DNA from: Hyphomicrobiaceae bacterium
Lineage (GTDB): Bacteria; Pseudomonadota; Alphaproteobacteria; Rhizobiales; Hyphomicrobiaceae
Assembly: GCA_020442165.1 (NCBI GenBank)
Contig: JAGRKV010000054.1
Location: 62,001 to 126,000, forward strand
DNA length: 64,000 nt
Direction: 5' to 3'
In this document: positions 26,688 to 35,493 of the stretch, in pieces
Position numbering within the stretch: position 1 is the first letter of the stretch
Layout of the letters: each line of letters opens with the position of its first letter
The notes under the pieces: generated by a model
The model's database searches: none
What the model was told of the DNA's origin: nothing
Seen by the model: only the letters and a program-made list of their open reading frames with translations
Program-made: the position numbers and the translations under genes

Positions 26688-27548
26688 ATGAAATTCTTCA
26701 ATCGCGGTCCGCGCGTTCCGGTGCTGCGTTTTTCAGGCCCTATCGGGTTGGCGACGCCGCTGAGGCCCGGGCTGACCGCAGCTTCCGTGTCCGCCGCGAT
26801 CCGCAAAGCCTTCACCATGTCGAAGACACCGGCGGTGGCGATCGCGCTGAACTCGCCGGGCGGTTCGCCGGTGCAGTCAAGCCTCATCTTCAAGCTGATC
26901 CGCCAGCATGCCGAGGAGAAGAAGAAGAAGGTCTATGTGTTCTGTGAGGATGTCGCCACGTCAGGCGGCTATTACCTCGCCGTGGCGGGCGATGAGATCT
27001 ATGCGGATGCCTCCTCCATCGTCGGGTCGATTGGCGTCATTTCCGCAAGCTTCGGCTTGAACCAGGCGATCGAGCGTCTCGGTATCGAGCGGCGCGTCTA
27101 CACCGCTGGCGAGAACAAGGGTTCGCTCGATATGTTCCTGCCCGAAAAGGCCGACGATGTGGCACGGCTGAAGGCATTGCAGAAGGATGTCCACGACGTG
27201 TTCATCGGTGTCGTCAAGGATCGCCGCGCCGGCAAGCTGCGCGGTCCTGATGGCGAACTCTTCTCCGGCGCCTTCTGGTCCGGTCCGAAGGCACTGGAGT
27301 TCGGCCTCATTGATGGCATTGCCGACATGCGTTCCAAGATGCGCGCGCTGTTCGGAGACAAGGTGCGCCTTGAGGTCGTCCCGCTGGCGAGAAGCGGCCT
27401 GCTCGGGCGGTTGCGCAAGCTGCCGTCGATTGCCGAAGCGCTGCAGCCCATGCCCCGCGACCCCTTGGCGACGGGTGGTCTTGCTTTGGCCGAGGATTTG
27501 GTGTCCGCTGTCGAAGCCCGGGCGCTGTGGTCGCGCTATGGCTTTTGA
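26688..27548 (+). CDS. S49-family serine peptidase (SppA/SohB-like)
   Basis: A 286-residue peptidase with the ClpP-like fold and a Ser-Lys dyad: Ser 92 in ATSGGYYLA and Lys 144 in GENKGSLDMF. The oxyanion strand ALNSPGGSP (54-61) is clear. Family members degrade signal peptides or misfolded membrane proteins at the cytoplasmic membrane. No N-terminal transmembrane segment is present in this copy, unlike SppA, so it is either peripheral or cytosolic. The ATG at 26688 (MKFFNRG) is chosen over an upstream in-frame ATG inside the previous gene. The small membrane protein gene 18 bases downstream could provide a tether; that is speculation. Confidence 0.9.
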   Translation: MKFFNRGPRVPVLRFSGPIGLATPLRPGLTAASVSAAIRKAFTMSKTPAVAIALNSPGGSPVQSSLIFKLIRQHAEEKKKKVYVFCEDVATSGGYYLAVAGDEIYADASSIVGSIGVISASFGLNQAIERLGIERRVYTAGENKGSLDMFLPEKADDVARLKALQKDVHDVFIGVVKDRRAGKLRGPDGELFSGAFWSGPKALEFGLIDGIADMRSKMRALFGDKVRLEVVPLARSGLLGRLRKLPSIAEALQPMPRDPLATGGLALAEDLVSAVEARALWSRYGF

Positions 27549-27566
27549 GCATGCGAGGTGCGCAAG

Positions 27567-27782
27567 ATGCCTCAGTTTCTGATTTTTCTGGTCGCGGGCG
27601 CTGGGATTGCGGCTGGGGCACGCTGGGTCGCCAGGAACCTGGAGCGCGCGGCGGAAGAGGCGCGTCACATGGCCGACGAGGCGGAGCGGCAGGCCGAAGC
27701 AGCGCGCTCTGCCAAGGCGCGGGATCTGGGCAGCCTGGAATACGATACCGCGACAGGCCAATACCGCCCGAAACCGCATTGA
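27567..27782 (+). CDS. Small single-span membrane protein
   Basis: A 71-residue protein with one N-terminal transmembrane helix (FLIFLVAGAGIAAGARW) followed by an amphipathic, Ala/Glu/Arg-rich helix (about residues 25-50) and a C-terminal YDTATGQYRPK, a motif reminiscent of the C-termini of short membrane proteins in this order. GAGG lies 8 bases before the ATG at 27567; an in-frame start at 27558 is less well placed. It follows the S49 peptidase by 18 bases and is probably its operon partner. Confidence 0.7.
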   Translation: MPQFLIFLVAGAGIAAGARWVARNLERAAEEARHMADEAERQAEAARSAKARDLGSLEYDTATGQYRPKPH

Positions 27783-28182
27783 AGACTGATCTCAACGCCT
27801 ATGGTTGGGTTTTGCCCGCGCATGTTTAGCTGAAGTGCACGCGGTTCAGCGTGAAAAGCATGCGCCGATGCGGCCAGTGCGGCCAACACGCGCATAATGA
27901 GATGTCCGTGCTGGTACACCTTGACTTGTGCGTCGCAACATGACACATGACGGCCACCGCGATTGTCGCGGATTCGGCGCTACAGCCGCGTGAAGGCGAA
28001 AATTTGTGCTCAGGCTCCCCGAGCTGAGCGAACATCGCCGCCAGTTGAGCATCCCGATCGCTCCATACGACGACCCCGGACACGCAGGGCGTCAACGCAA
28101 CGACAGCCCGCCCGCGCGGGCCGGCGCCATTCGTCGCGCCGGCTGCAACGCGCCGCCGGGCGCGACATGAAAGATCTATCAT
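27783..28182. other. Leader region before the DEAD-box helicase gene
   Basis: About 400 bases with no credible gene. The last 80 bases contain GC-rich hairpins: GCCCG/CGGGC at 28106-28121 and a bulged stem joining 28133-28143 to 28156-28166, ending 16 bases before the helicase start. They could be part of a structured 5' leader. Confidence 0.45.
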
Positions 28183-30396
28183 TTGACGACTTTTACAGAA
28201 TTGGGCCTGGCAGGCCCCGTGCTACAGGCGCTCGCCGACGAAGGCTATGAGACGCCGACACCTATTCAGGCGCAGGCCATACCGGCGCTGCTGAACGGCT
28301 CCGACCTGCTCGGCATCGCCCAGACCGGAACCGGCAAGACGGCGGCCTTCGCGCTGCCGCTGCTGACACGCATTGCCGCTGACCGCCGCCCGGCGCCGCG
28401 CCGTGGCGCGCGCGTGCTGATCCTGGCACCGACGCGAGAGCTGGCCGCCCAGATCGGCGAAAGCTTCAGGACCTATGGCCGGCACCTGGGCGTTACCGTC
28501 GCCGTGGTCTTCGGTGGCGTCGCCCACAAGCCGCAGATCAACGCTTTGTCGAAGGGCGTCGACATCCTCGTCGCCACCCCCGGCCGACTCATCGACCATC
28601 TGGATACTCGCGTCGTGACACTCGATGCCGTCGAGGCCCTGGTGCTCGACGAGGCCGACCAGATGTTGGACCTGGGCTTCGTTCGCCCGATCCGCCGCAT
28701 CGTGTCGAAGCTGCCCGCCGTCCGGCAGAACCTGTTCTTCTCCGCCACCATGCCCCACGAGATCGCGGCACTGGCGGCCGAGCTTCTCACCGATCCCGTT
28801 CGCGTTCAGGTGACGCCCGTCGCAACGACGGCCGAGCGCGTCAAACAGCGCGTAATCCATATCGAGGCCAACAACAAGCGCACGCTGCTCGTCGATCTGC
28901 TGGCCGCTCCCGAAATGCACCGCACGCTCGTCTTCACGCGCACCAAGCGCGGTGCAGATCGTGTGGCAGGGCACTTAGAAGACGCTGGCATCACCGCCTC
29001 CGCCATTCACGGCAACAAGAGCCAGCGCCAGCGCGAAGTGGCGCTCGAAGCATTCCGCAACGCCAAGATCAAGGTCTTGGTGGCGACCGACATCGCGGCG
29101 CGCGGAATCGACATCGATGGCGTCACCCACGTCGTCAATTACGAGCTGCCCGAGGTGCCAGAGGCCTATGTCCATCGCATCGGTCGCACCGCCCGGGCGG
29201 GTGCCGAAGGCGATGCCATTTCGCTGTGCGATGTGGAAGAGCGCGATCTGCTGCGCGGTATCGAGCGCCTGACGCGCCAGTCGATCCCGAGCGAGGATCG
29301 CCGCAACGATCCCACCATTGCGGCGGTCACTACGAGGGCCCCATCGTCAAGAGGCGATGAAGATCGCGGTCATCGCCGAGACGAGCAGCGCCCGCACCGG
29401 GGACGGCCAGAGCACAGGAAAGGCGACAGGGAACACGATAGCCGCCGCAAGGCCGCGAACGGACGCTCCTTTGGCAGGCCGCAGCTGGGTGATGAGCCCA
29501 GAGAGCGCAACAGAGACGAGGCGCATGCCCCGCGTGCTCGTCGTGACGGCGAGGGACACAAATCACGGAACCGACCCGATCAGGAGTTGCACCAGTCCGG
29601 CCAGCGCCGCGATGGCTCGGGCTTCGGCGCGAAACGCCACGAGCGTGGCGAAGGCGATGCAGCGGATGGACGTCGCCATCAGCGCCGCGATGGTTCGGGC
29701 TTCGGTGCGAAACGCCACGAGCGCGGCGAAGGCGATGCAGCGGATGGACGTCGCCATCAGCGCCGCGATGGCTCCGGCTTCGGCGGGAAACGTCACGAGC
29801 GCGGCGACGCTGCTGCAACCGACGGACATCGCCAGCAGCGCCGCGACGGTTCCGGCTTCGGTGCGAAACGCCACGAGCGTGGCGAAGGTGCCGCAACCGA
29901 AGGTCATCGCCATCAGCGTCGCGATGGCTCGGGCTTCGGCGCGAAACGTCATGAGCGCGGCGACGCTGCCGCAACCGACGGACATCGCCAGCAGCGCCGC
30001 GACGGTTCCGGCTTCGGCGGGAAACGCCACGAGCGCGGCGACACCGTTGCAACCGATGACAGGCGCAACCGCCGCCATGACGGTGCCGCACCAGGCGCGT
30101 CGCGTCAGCACCACAAGAATCGTGACGAACGACCAAGCCGCCCTGACGGCGAGGCGGTCGCTCATGTGTTTGCCAATGGCAAGGGCAGCGGTAAGCCATG
30201 GCGCGGCAATCGCGATGCCAAGACAGAAGGTAAGCAGGGCCCACGCGGTGAGCGCAAAGGCCACGGCCGCGACGGCGGACGCCGCGATGGTGGCCCTTCA
30301 CCGCATTCAGGCGCTCCCGGAAGGCTGCGCCGCGGCAACGGCGGCAAGGGACACCGCGGCGCCAATGCCGGCGGTCGCCGTCTCGTCGATGCATAA
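28183..30396 (+). CDS. DEAD-box RNA helicase with tandem-repeat Arg/Gly-rich tail (RhlE-like)
   Basis: ATP-dependent RNA helicase for ribosome assembly or RNA decay. The core (residues 1-380) has every motif: PTPIQ (25-29), Walker A AQTGTGKT (46-53), PTRELA (83-88), DEAD (156-159), SAT (187-189) and HRIGRTARAG. The start is a TTG at 28183 with a weak GAAAGA upstream. What is odd is the C-terminal 350 residues: basic, charged and low in complexity, with six tandem 26-residue repeats of the type RRDGSGFGAKRHERG (codons 475-630, bases 29605-30072). RhlE-type helicases often have a basic tail, but this one is long, making 737 residues. The tail may bind RNA or promote condensates; that is inference. 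Confidence 0.93.
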   Translation: MTTFTELGLAGPVLQALADEGYETPTPIQAQAIPALLNGSDLLGIAQTGTGKTAAFALPLLTRIAADRRPAPRRGARVLILAPTRELAAQIGESFRTYGRHLGVTVAVVFGGVAHKPQINALSKGVDILVATPGRLIDHLDTRVVTLDAVEALVLDEADQMLDLGFVRPIRRIVSKLPAVRQNLFFSATMPHEIAALAAELLTDPVRVQVTPVATTAERVKQRVIHIEANNKRTLLVDLLAAPEMHRTLVFTRTKRGADRVAGHLEDAGITASAIHGNKSQRQREVALEAFRNAKIKVLVATDIAARGIDIDGVTHVVNYELPEVPEAYVHRIGRTARAGAEGDAISLCDVEERDLLRGIERLTRQSIPSEDRRNDPTIAAVTTRAPSSRGDEDRGHRRDEQRPHRGRPEHRKGDREHDSRRKAANGRSFGRPQLGDEPRERNRDEAHAPRARRDGEGHKSRNRPDQELHQSGQRRDGSGFGAKRHERGEGDAADGRRHQRRDGSGFGAKRHERGEGDAADGRRHQRRDGSGFGGKRHERGDAAATDGHRQQRRDGSGFGAKRHERGEGAATEGHRHQRRDGSGFGAKRHERGDAAATDGHRQQRRDGSGFGGKRHERGDTVATDDRRNRRHDGAAPGASRQHHKNRDERPSRPDGEAVAHVFANGKGSGKPWRGNRDAKTEGKQGPRGERKGHGRDGGRRDGGPSPHSGAPGRLRRGNGGKGHRGANAGGRRLVDA
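29605..30072 (+). repeat. Six tandem 78-bp in-frame repeats
   Basis: Copies start at 29605, 29683, 29761, 29839, 29917 and 29995, each 78 bases (26 codons), beginning with CGYCGCGAYGGYTC and coding for RRDGSGFG. Copies 1 and 2 are nearly identical; the last has drifted. Copy number is likely to vary between strains. Confidence 0.9.
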
Positions 30397-30455
30397 GTTT
30401 CGCAGCGCCGTTCACATCGGCACCAGGGTCAACGACAAGCAGATGAGGTGAGCAC

Positions 30456-30707
30456 ATGGCACGCAAGAAACCGGCTGCCAAAGCCGAGTTCGTATTGTTC
30501 AACGTCACCTACGAGGATGGCACCGTGACCTCCAACCGTCGCGTGCCAGGTGACGTGCTGGGCGGGCTCGACGGCGACGAACCCGCGCGCAACGTGATTG
30601 AGGAGCAGGACCGCGAGATCGAAGAGCGCTCCGGCAAGTCGCGAGGTCAGATCAGCTTGATCGAGAGGGTCGGCGCCAAGAAGGCAAAGTCGAGCAAGGC
30701 GGCATAG
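30456..30707 (+). CDS. Conserved hypothetical protein, small and basic
   Basis: An 83-residue cytosolic protein. Residues 11-35 form a beta-type segment (EFVLFNVTYEDGTVTSNRRVPGDVL) and residues 37-60 an acidic helix (EEQDREIEERSGKSRG); both ends are Lys-rich. I recall proteins of this shape as uncharacterised and restricted to Hyphomicrobiales, but cannot verify it here. A good GAGGTGA stands 6 bases before the ATG. It lies 60 bases after the helicase and could share its transcript. A strong hairpin lies 85 bases after the stop. No function can be assigned. Confidence 0.7.
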   Translation: MARKKPAAKAEFVLFNVTYEDGTVTSNRRVPGDVLGGLDGDEPARNVIEEQDREIEERSGKSRGQISLIERVGAKKAKSSKAA

Positions 30708-30791
30708 AGCTGGCGCCAACAGGACGAGCCTCCGCACACCTTCAAGTGCGGGCTGCGAAGGTCCTGATGCACTCAACTTTTCAGAACATAG

Positions 30792-30823
30792 TCGGGCGGG
30801 CTGCGGCATGCAGACCCGCCCGA
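30792..30823 (+). terminator. Strong hairpin, possible terminator of the helicase/small-protein unit
   Basis: TCGGGCGGG (30792-30800) pairs with CCCGCCCGA (30815-30823), with an inner CTGC/GCAG stem. The following tract (ATTGCTGTTT) is only moderately T-rich. Confidence 0.5.
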
Positions 30824-30968
30824 ATTGCTGTTTGACGCAAATCGCAGTTGAAGCAATTCCAGCTGCGGCCGGATGCTTAGAGACGCGATAGCGGCCCTGC
30901 GTTATGCGCTTCCCTCTGGGTTGAGCCCAGTTGCCAGCGAGGATCCGCCACGGGAGCGAAAGGATCTA

Positions 30969-31250
30969 TCAGCGTGTCCGTTCGCAGCGGTATTGGCTGT
31001 TGAGGCCGATCTTCCAGCGGTGCCGCAGCCTTTTGAGGCACTCGTCCTTGGCCCTGTTGCAGGCCCAGCTCTGCTTGGCCGACGTGGCGTAACCCTCGAC
31101 CGTGAGATCATATATTTTTGAGAAGGGATTATAGGCTTTGTAGAGGCAGACTTTGCGCGCTGCGGCAGCCGGATCGCTGCCCATGCTGAGACCTGCCGAA
31201 AGCACGGCTACAGCGGCGGCCCCCAGTACGGCCCCCTTGAGAATATGCAT
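30969..31250 (-). CDS. Small secreted protein, CLYxAY / ACxRAKxxC type (paralog 1)
   Basis: A 93-residue protein with a Sec signal peptide (MHILKGAVLGAAAVAVLSAG, cleavage likely after AAA about residue 30). The mature domain has four cysteines: CLYKAY, ACNRAKDEC and YRCER. The protein at 61748 shares the same cysteine pattern and the CLYxAY and ACxRAKxxC blocks, so the two are paralogs. Paired disulfides in the periplasm are likely. GGGAGTGA lies about 8 bases before the ATG at 31250; an in-frame start 16 codons upstream is less likely. It lies 125 bases downstream of the desaturase gene on the same strand. Function unknown. Confidence 0.68.
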   Translation of the reverse strand: MHILKGAVLGAAAVAVLSAGLSMGSDPAAAARKVCLYKAYNPFSKIYDLTVEGYATSAKQSWACNRAKDECLKRLRHRWKIGLNSQYRCERTR

Positions 31251-31375
31251 ATGTTCACTCCCGAACGATAAGAGCAGTGCGGAAGAGCCCGCCTGCAACC
31301 TCTCATTCGTCGTCAGGTGTGAACGTCAGGTTCGAACATTGCCGCGTGAAAAAAGTGCATCGGCGTGACGTTGCT

Positions 31376-32404
31376 TCAGTACTCCATCGCCAGCTGGCGG
31401 AAAGAGATAAGCCGCTTTCTCTCCGAGTCCCACAGCTTCAGCTTGATGAGCCCGAAGCTCTTCGAGAGCGTGATGCGGCGCACGTCGCGCAGCTCGGGAT
31501 AATCCCGGATCAGCTCCGGCAGCCGGTAATAGGGCACGCGGCTGTAGAGATGATGAATATGGTGAACGCCAATGTTGGCCGTCACCCATGCGAGCGCCTT
31601 GGGTAGATCCAGATACGAGCTGCCGTAGAGTGCGGCATCCTGGTGGGACCAGTTATGAGCCTCTTCCCAGAATGTATCCTCGAACTGGTGCTGCACATAA
31701 AACAGGAACACGCCAATGGTTGCTGCGATCGCCACGATCGGCAGATGAACCATGAGGAATGGGCCCACGCCAATAAGCCACATCATCACGGCGAACAGGA
31801 TCGCCATGGACAGGTTCGTCATCATGGCGCTCATCCACGGCCGCCAGCCACCCTTCAGTTGCCCGACGGGAACCCGCTGCTGCAGCATGAAGACGAATGA
31901 CGGACCCAGGCCGAACATCACGATGGGGCTGCGATAGAGCCGATAAAGTATGCGTTGCCACTTCGGTCTGGAAAGATACTCATCGACGGTCCAGGTTTCG
32001 ATATCGCCGACGCCGCGTTCATTGAGATTGCCGGAGTTGGCGTGGTGGGTGGCGTGGTTGCGCCTCCAGACCTCATAAGGCGTCATTGTGAAAACGCCGA
32101 TGACGCGGCCAATCCAGTCATTGGTCTGGCGCGTCTTGAAGAAGGCATAGTGTCCACAATCGTGCTGGATCAGGAACAGCCGCACGAGCATGGCGGCAGC
32201 GGGCACCGCAATCGCCAGCGTCAGCCAGTAGCTCACCGATAGAGCAGCCCATGCGGCGGCCCAAAGAGCCAGAAACGGGATCGCTGTTATGACGATCTCG
32301 ATGATCGAGCGGCGAATGTTGGGTTCGCGGTAGCGTGCGACGATTGCCAGCCAGTCACGGCCCTTGATCGGATCCGCGACGGTCGCAGGTGCAGCCTTGT
32401 CCAA
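31376..32404 (-). CDS. Membrane fatty acid desaturase
   Basis: A di-iron integral membrane desaturase of about 342 residues. The three His boxes are HDCGH (81-85), HATHH (117-121) and HHIHH near the C-terminus, with four or more transmembrane helices between. Such enzymes introduce double bonds into acyl chains of membrane lipids, probably a delta-12 or similar type; the regiospecificity cannot be read off. I set the start at a TTG at 32404 since GGGGGGA precedes it by 5 bases; an in-frame start at 32473 adds His/Arg-rich sequence that does not look real. It is 125 bases upstream of the small secreted protein gene. Confidence 0.9.
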   Translation of the reverse strand: MDKAAPATVADPIKGRDWLAIVARYREPNIRRSIIEIVITAIPFLALWAAAWAALSVSYWLTLAIAVPAAAMLVRLFLIQHDCGHYAFFKTRQTNDWIGRVIGVFTMTPYEVWRRNHATHHANSGNLNERGVGDIETWTVDEYLSRPKWQRILYRLYRSPIVMFGLGPSFVFMLQQRVPVGQLKGGWRPWMSAMMTNLSMAILFAVMMWLIGVGPFLMVHLPIVAIAATIGVFLFYVQHQFEDTFWEEAHNWSHQDAALYGSSYLDLPKALAWVTANIGVHHIHHLYSRVPYYRLPELIRDYPELRDVRRITLSKSFGLIKLKLWDSERKRLISFRQLAMEY

Positions 32405-32826
32405 GTCTTCCCCCCAATGTCGGCGGCTCACGCGAGCATGATGCCCGGCAGGTTGCCGCGCAAACCGGATCAATCCCCACTCACGAGTTACCGCAAACCG
32501 GGTGATTTGACCACGCCTCTGACAGACACAGATTCTGTTTATCCAGCAACAATGCGCGTTCGCAACTGCGAGTCTCAGGCCGCTCCATGAAACGCACGCC
32601 CGGGCTGTAAAAGCAACCCAAGCCTGGACTTAAGGCCGTTCACCTGACGGATGACTTCGATCATCCGGTCCAGCGCACGGCAACACTTGGCGAAAAAGGC
32701 GCCGAAATTGAGCCGGCGCCGGGGCGACTGCCCCGGCGCCTCTCTGCCAAATCTCAGAAAATTGCTTCCGGCATGCCACCGGCCATTTTCCGCGTGCGCA
32801 AGCGATTTCGGCTAGGGCGAAATGGT
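32405..32826. other. Intergenic region between dodecin and desaturase genes
   Basis: About 420 bases that hold the dodecin terminator (32691-32740) and, nearer 32404, the presumed desaturase promoter. No gene is apparent on either strand. Confidence 0.5.
32691..32740 (-). terminator. Terminator of the dodecin gene
   Basis: GGCGCCGGGGC (32715-32725) pairs perfectly with GCCCCGGCGCC (32730-32740) around a GACT loop. A further GGCGCC and then CCTTTTT follow on the minus strand (32691-32701), giving alternative terminator folds. Confidence 0.7.
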
Positions 32827-33033
32827 CTAGTCCAGCACTTCGAACGAGACCTTGGCCGTGATCCTGTACGTGTCGAGCTTCCCCTTGGGATCGACAGTGG
32901 CGGAAAAATCCTTGATCCATATGGACTTGATGCCCTTGACGGACTTCGACGCCTGTTTGATCGCCTTTTCGGCTGCATCCTCCCAGCTCTTGTCGCTTTC
33001 CGCCATCAGCTCGATGACTTTGTTGACGCTCAT
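32827..33033 (-). CDS. Dodecin
   Basis: A 68-residue flavin-storage protein that assembles into hollow dodecamers and binds riboflavin or FMN/FAD. The sequence shows the family pattern SVNKVIELMAESDKSWEDA, then AIKQASKSVKGIKSIWIKD with the aromatic Trp in the flavin-stacking position, then a last strand YRITAKVSFEVLD. AAAGGAG lies 8 bases before the ATG at 33033; a longer frame from 33072 is unnecessary. It is a single-gene unit with its own terminator, and the short membrane protein gene upstream (33175-33543) is on the same strand with 141 bases between. Confidence 0.95.
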   Translation of the reverse strand: MSVNKVIELMAESDKSWEDAAEKAIKQASKSVKGIKSIWIKDFSATVDPKGKLDTYRITAKVSFEVLD

Positions 33034-33174
33034 CGGTGGGCTCCTTTCGTGAAGATTTTCAACACACGGCATTTCAGCCGTCGGCTGATCCTAGACAGTT
33101 GCATCGGGAATCGCCAAACCGGCCGGAAGCTGAGGCCGCTGGATTCCGCCTGCAACGCCTGAATTGCGCGCACG

Positions 33175-33543
33175 TCAGCCCGAAACAGCAAGCAGCAGCA
33201 GCCCCGCGAGCATCGTCACATTCATAAGGCTCGACAGGTTGACATCGCCGAACTCCTTGACGCGGATCTCGCGGATCACTTCCACCTCGCGCACATGCGC
33301 TCCCGTGTCGGCTCCCGCCATCGCCTCGACGCCGCGAAGCCACGCCCATCCCCACCGGGCAATCGCGCGAACGCCCCGCCACGCCTCGTAAGGCGCGCGC
33401 CGCCAACCATAGCGGTAGGCATAATAGGCGAGCACGACGACAATGATTTGCAGCGCGGTCGAGACCCAGCCGCCAATCAGCAGCCAGACGAAGCTCCACA
33501 GCATCGAGAGGATCCACCAGAGGATGCTCAGCGTCGTATCCAT
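33175..33543 (-). CDS. Small membrane protein, hypothetical
   Basis: A 122-residue protein with a hydrophobic N-terminal half, rich in Trp (SILWWILSMLWSFVWLLIGGWVSTALQIIVVVLAYYAY, probably two transmembrane helices), a basic loop (YRYGWRRAPYEAWRG), a polar region with VREVEVIREIRVKEFGDVN, and a last hydrophobic helix (NVTMLAGLLLLAVSG). GGGAG lies 7 bases before the ATG at 33543. It is divergent from glyQ with 151 bases between. I do not recognise the family. Confidence 0.7.
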   Translation of the reverse strand: MDTTLSILWWILSMLWSFVWLLIGGWVSTALQIIVVVLAYYAYRYGWRRAPYEAWRGVRAIARWGWAWLRGVEAMAGADTGAHVREVEVIREIRVKEFGDVNLSSLMNVTMLAGLLLLAVSG

Positions 33544-33694
33544 GCTAGGGCTCCCGCAACATTGGTGAGATCGAGGCGCACTGCCGCTATACACGTTCCG
33601 GGATGATGCCTCGACCCGCTTTTCTCGGATGACGCGATGGCGGATTTGCGTATAGTGCGCCGCCAAAAGCCCTTGGAAATGCGTGAGAACCTGG

Positions 33695-34663
33695 ATGCCC
33701 ACGACCAATACTGCCAGTTCTGCTGCGAAATCCGCTGCTGCGTCACAGCCGGCCGCACTCAACCCGCGTGGCAGCTTCCAGGACCTGATACTGACACTAC
33801 AGCAATTCTGGGGACGTCAGGGCTGCGTCGTGCTGCAACCCTATGACATGGAAGTGGGCGCGGGCACATTCCATCCAGCGACGACGCTGCGCGCGCTGGG
33901 GCCGAAGTCTTGGAACGCCTGCTATGTGCAGCCCTCCCGCCGTCCCAAGGACGGCCGCTATGGCGAAAACCCCAACAGGTTGCAGCACTACTACCAGTTC
34001 CAGGTCATCATGAAGCCGTCGCCGCCAGACATCCTGGACCTCTATCTGCAGAGCCTGGATGCCATTGGCATCGATACCAAGGTCAACGACATACGCTTCG
34101 TCGAGGACGATTGGGAAAGCCCGACGCTAGGCGCCTGGGGGCTTGGCTGGGAGGTCTGGTGCAACGGCATGGAGGTGACGCAGTTCACCTACTTCCAGCA
34201 GGTGGGCGGCTATGACTGCACACCCGTCGCCGGCGAAATCACCTACGGACTGGAGCGCCTCGCCATGTACGTGCAGGGCGTGGACCGCGTCTTCGATCTG
34301 AACTTCAACGGCCGCACCGACGAGCGCAAGCTGACCTATGGCGATGTGTTCCTGCAGGCCGAGCAGGAGTATTCCCGCTACAACTTCGAGCATGCCGACA
34401 CCGATATGCTGCTCGCCCACTTCCGCGATGCCGAGAAGGAATGCAACGCGCTGCTCACTGCCGGTGCCAAGGATGGCAAGCACGAGCTGGCACTGCCGGC
34501 CTACGATCAGGCGATCAAGGCTTCGCACATTTTCAATCTGCTCGACGCTCGCGGCGTTATCTCAGTCACAGAGCGCCAGAGTTATATTTTGCGCGTGCGC
34601 GACCTGGCGAAAGCCTGCTGCACCGCATGGCGCGCGACCGCGGGTGGCGGCGCGGCGGGGTAG
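33695..34663 (+). CDS. glyQ: Glycyl-tRNA synthetase alpha subunit
   Basis: Catalytic alpha chain of the bacterial alpha2-beta2 glycyl-tRNA synthetase. The hallmark [40 protein letters not shown] begins near residue 30, followed by [40 protein letters not shown] and [13 protein letters not shown]. The length (322 residues) includes an unusual 25-residue Ala/Ser-rich N-terminal extension. The start at 33695 (MPTTNT) is used; an in-frame ATG at 33683 also exists. glyS, its obligatory partner, lies only 2.6 kb away on the same strand but with five other genes between, two of them on the opposite strand. Confidence 0.97.
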   Translation: MPTTNTASSAAKSAAASQPAALNPRGSFQDLILTLQQFWGRQGCVVLQPYDMEVGAGTFHPATTLRALGPKSWNACYVQPSRRPKDGRYGENPNRLQHYYQFQVIMKPSPPDILDLYLQSLDAIGIDTKVNDIRFVEDDWESPTLGAWGLGWEVWCNGMEVTQFTYFQQVGGYDCTPVAGEITYGLERLAMYVQGVDRVFDLNFNGRTDERKLTYGDVFLQAEQEYSRYNFEHADTDMLLAHFRDAEKECNALLTAGAKDGKHELALPAYDQAIKASHIFNLLDARGVISVTERQSYILRVRDLAKACCTAWRATAGGGAAG

Positions 34664-34880
34664 TGCCCCTACGCAATTTATGATTTCGACAGCACCTCGG
34701 AAGAGACGTCCGCTGCAGCGCAGCATGAGTTGCGTTGGAACGTGTCGACGCATGATTGGTTCTGCATGCACGACGCTCGCTGACATTTCGAGGCAGCATC
34801 TTACGTTTGATTGGTGCGATTGATTGGCCGAGACGCGAAATTCGGCGCAAGGTTTCGCGGCTAACGACAGGGTGCCTCCC

Positions 34881-35321
34881 ATGCTCGAACTCAGCCAAAT
34901 CAACGAAATCTTGAACGAGACACCCCTATTCGCCGGGTGCGCGCCAGCTTCGCTTGCGGCCATTGCCCAAGCCGCCAAGGTGCGTGATTACGCTAAGGGC
35001 GAGGTCATCTACAACGCCGGAGATCAGGCACTGGAAATGTACGTCCTGATTCTTGGTCTCGTTAGCTTCAAGACCAAATCCGGGGAAGGCCACCTGCACG
35101 TCGAGACGCTGATGAAGCGGCACATGGTGTTTGGATGGGCAGCACTCATACCGGAGCATCCGCGCCGGCTAGGCAGCGCGACATGCATGGATGCTTCCAA
35201 GGTGCTGACGATCAACGGCGATACGATCATGGCAATCCTGGCGGAGCATCCTCAGTCGGGATTTGTCGTCATGAAGCGGCTGTGTTCGATGATCGCCAGC
35301 ACGTTCACCGACAAGAAGTAG
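34881..35321 (+). CDS. Cyclic nucleotide-binding domain protein
   Basis: A 146-residue protein made of one cNMP-binding (CAP_ED) domain: LFAGCAPASLAAIAQAAKVRDYAKGEVIYNAGDQALEMYVLILGLV matches the start of the fold, followed by LMKRHMVFGWAAL at the phosphate-binding cassette position. The cassette lacks the usual RxA-type Arg arrangement (here PRRLGSATC), so nucleotide binding is uncertain. There is no DNA-binding domain, unlike Crp/Fnr, and no membrane segment. Small stand-alone domains of this type act as sensors for unknown partners. The start at 34881 (MLELSQ) has AGGG about 10 bases before it. It follows glyQ by 217 bases. Confidence 0.75.
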   Translation: MLELSQINEILNETPLFAGCAPASLAAIAQAAKVRDYAKGEVIYNAGDQALEMYVLILGLVSFKTKSGEGHLHVETLMKRHMVFGWAALIPEHPRRLGSATCMDASKVLTINGDTIMAILAEHPQSGFVVMKRLCSMIASTFTDKK

Positions 35322-35493
35322 GCAGCGTCGCGCTGGAACAATCGCAGCGACCAATTGAGGTGCTGGCGACACTATCGGGAATAGGGAAAAACTCAGGCCT
35401 TCACAAGGCCTCCCCCGCCGCGACGATGAGGCCGATGCGCCCTTGCGTTCCAGACTAACCGCAAGGACAAACGCGAATGGCGAACAGGCCGCG

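Noticed and set aside
27826..28182. Minus-strand frame of about 118 residues before the helicase gene
   Set aside because: Composition is Cys/Arg/Ala-rich, there is no good ribosome binding site, and the region looks like a leader.
29605..30072. CRISPR array
   Set aside because: The 78-base units are contiguous and coding, without distinct spacers; they are protein repeats.
29330..30508. Long minus-strand frame antisense to the helicase tail, apparently about 390 residues
   Set aside because: It arises from the GC-rich tandem repeats, which lack stop codons in several frames. Its composition is His/Arg/Cys-rich and unlike protein, and the plus-strand frame has a complete helicase core.
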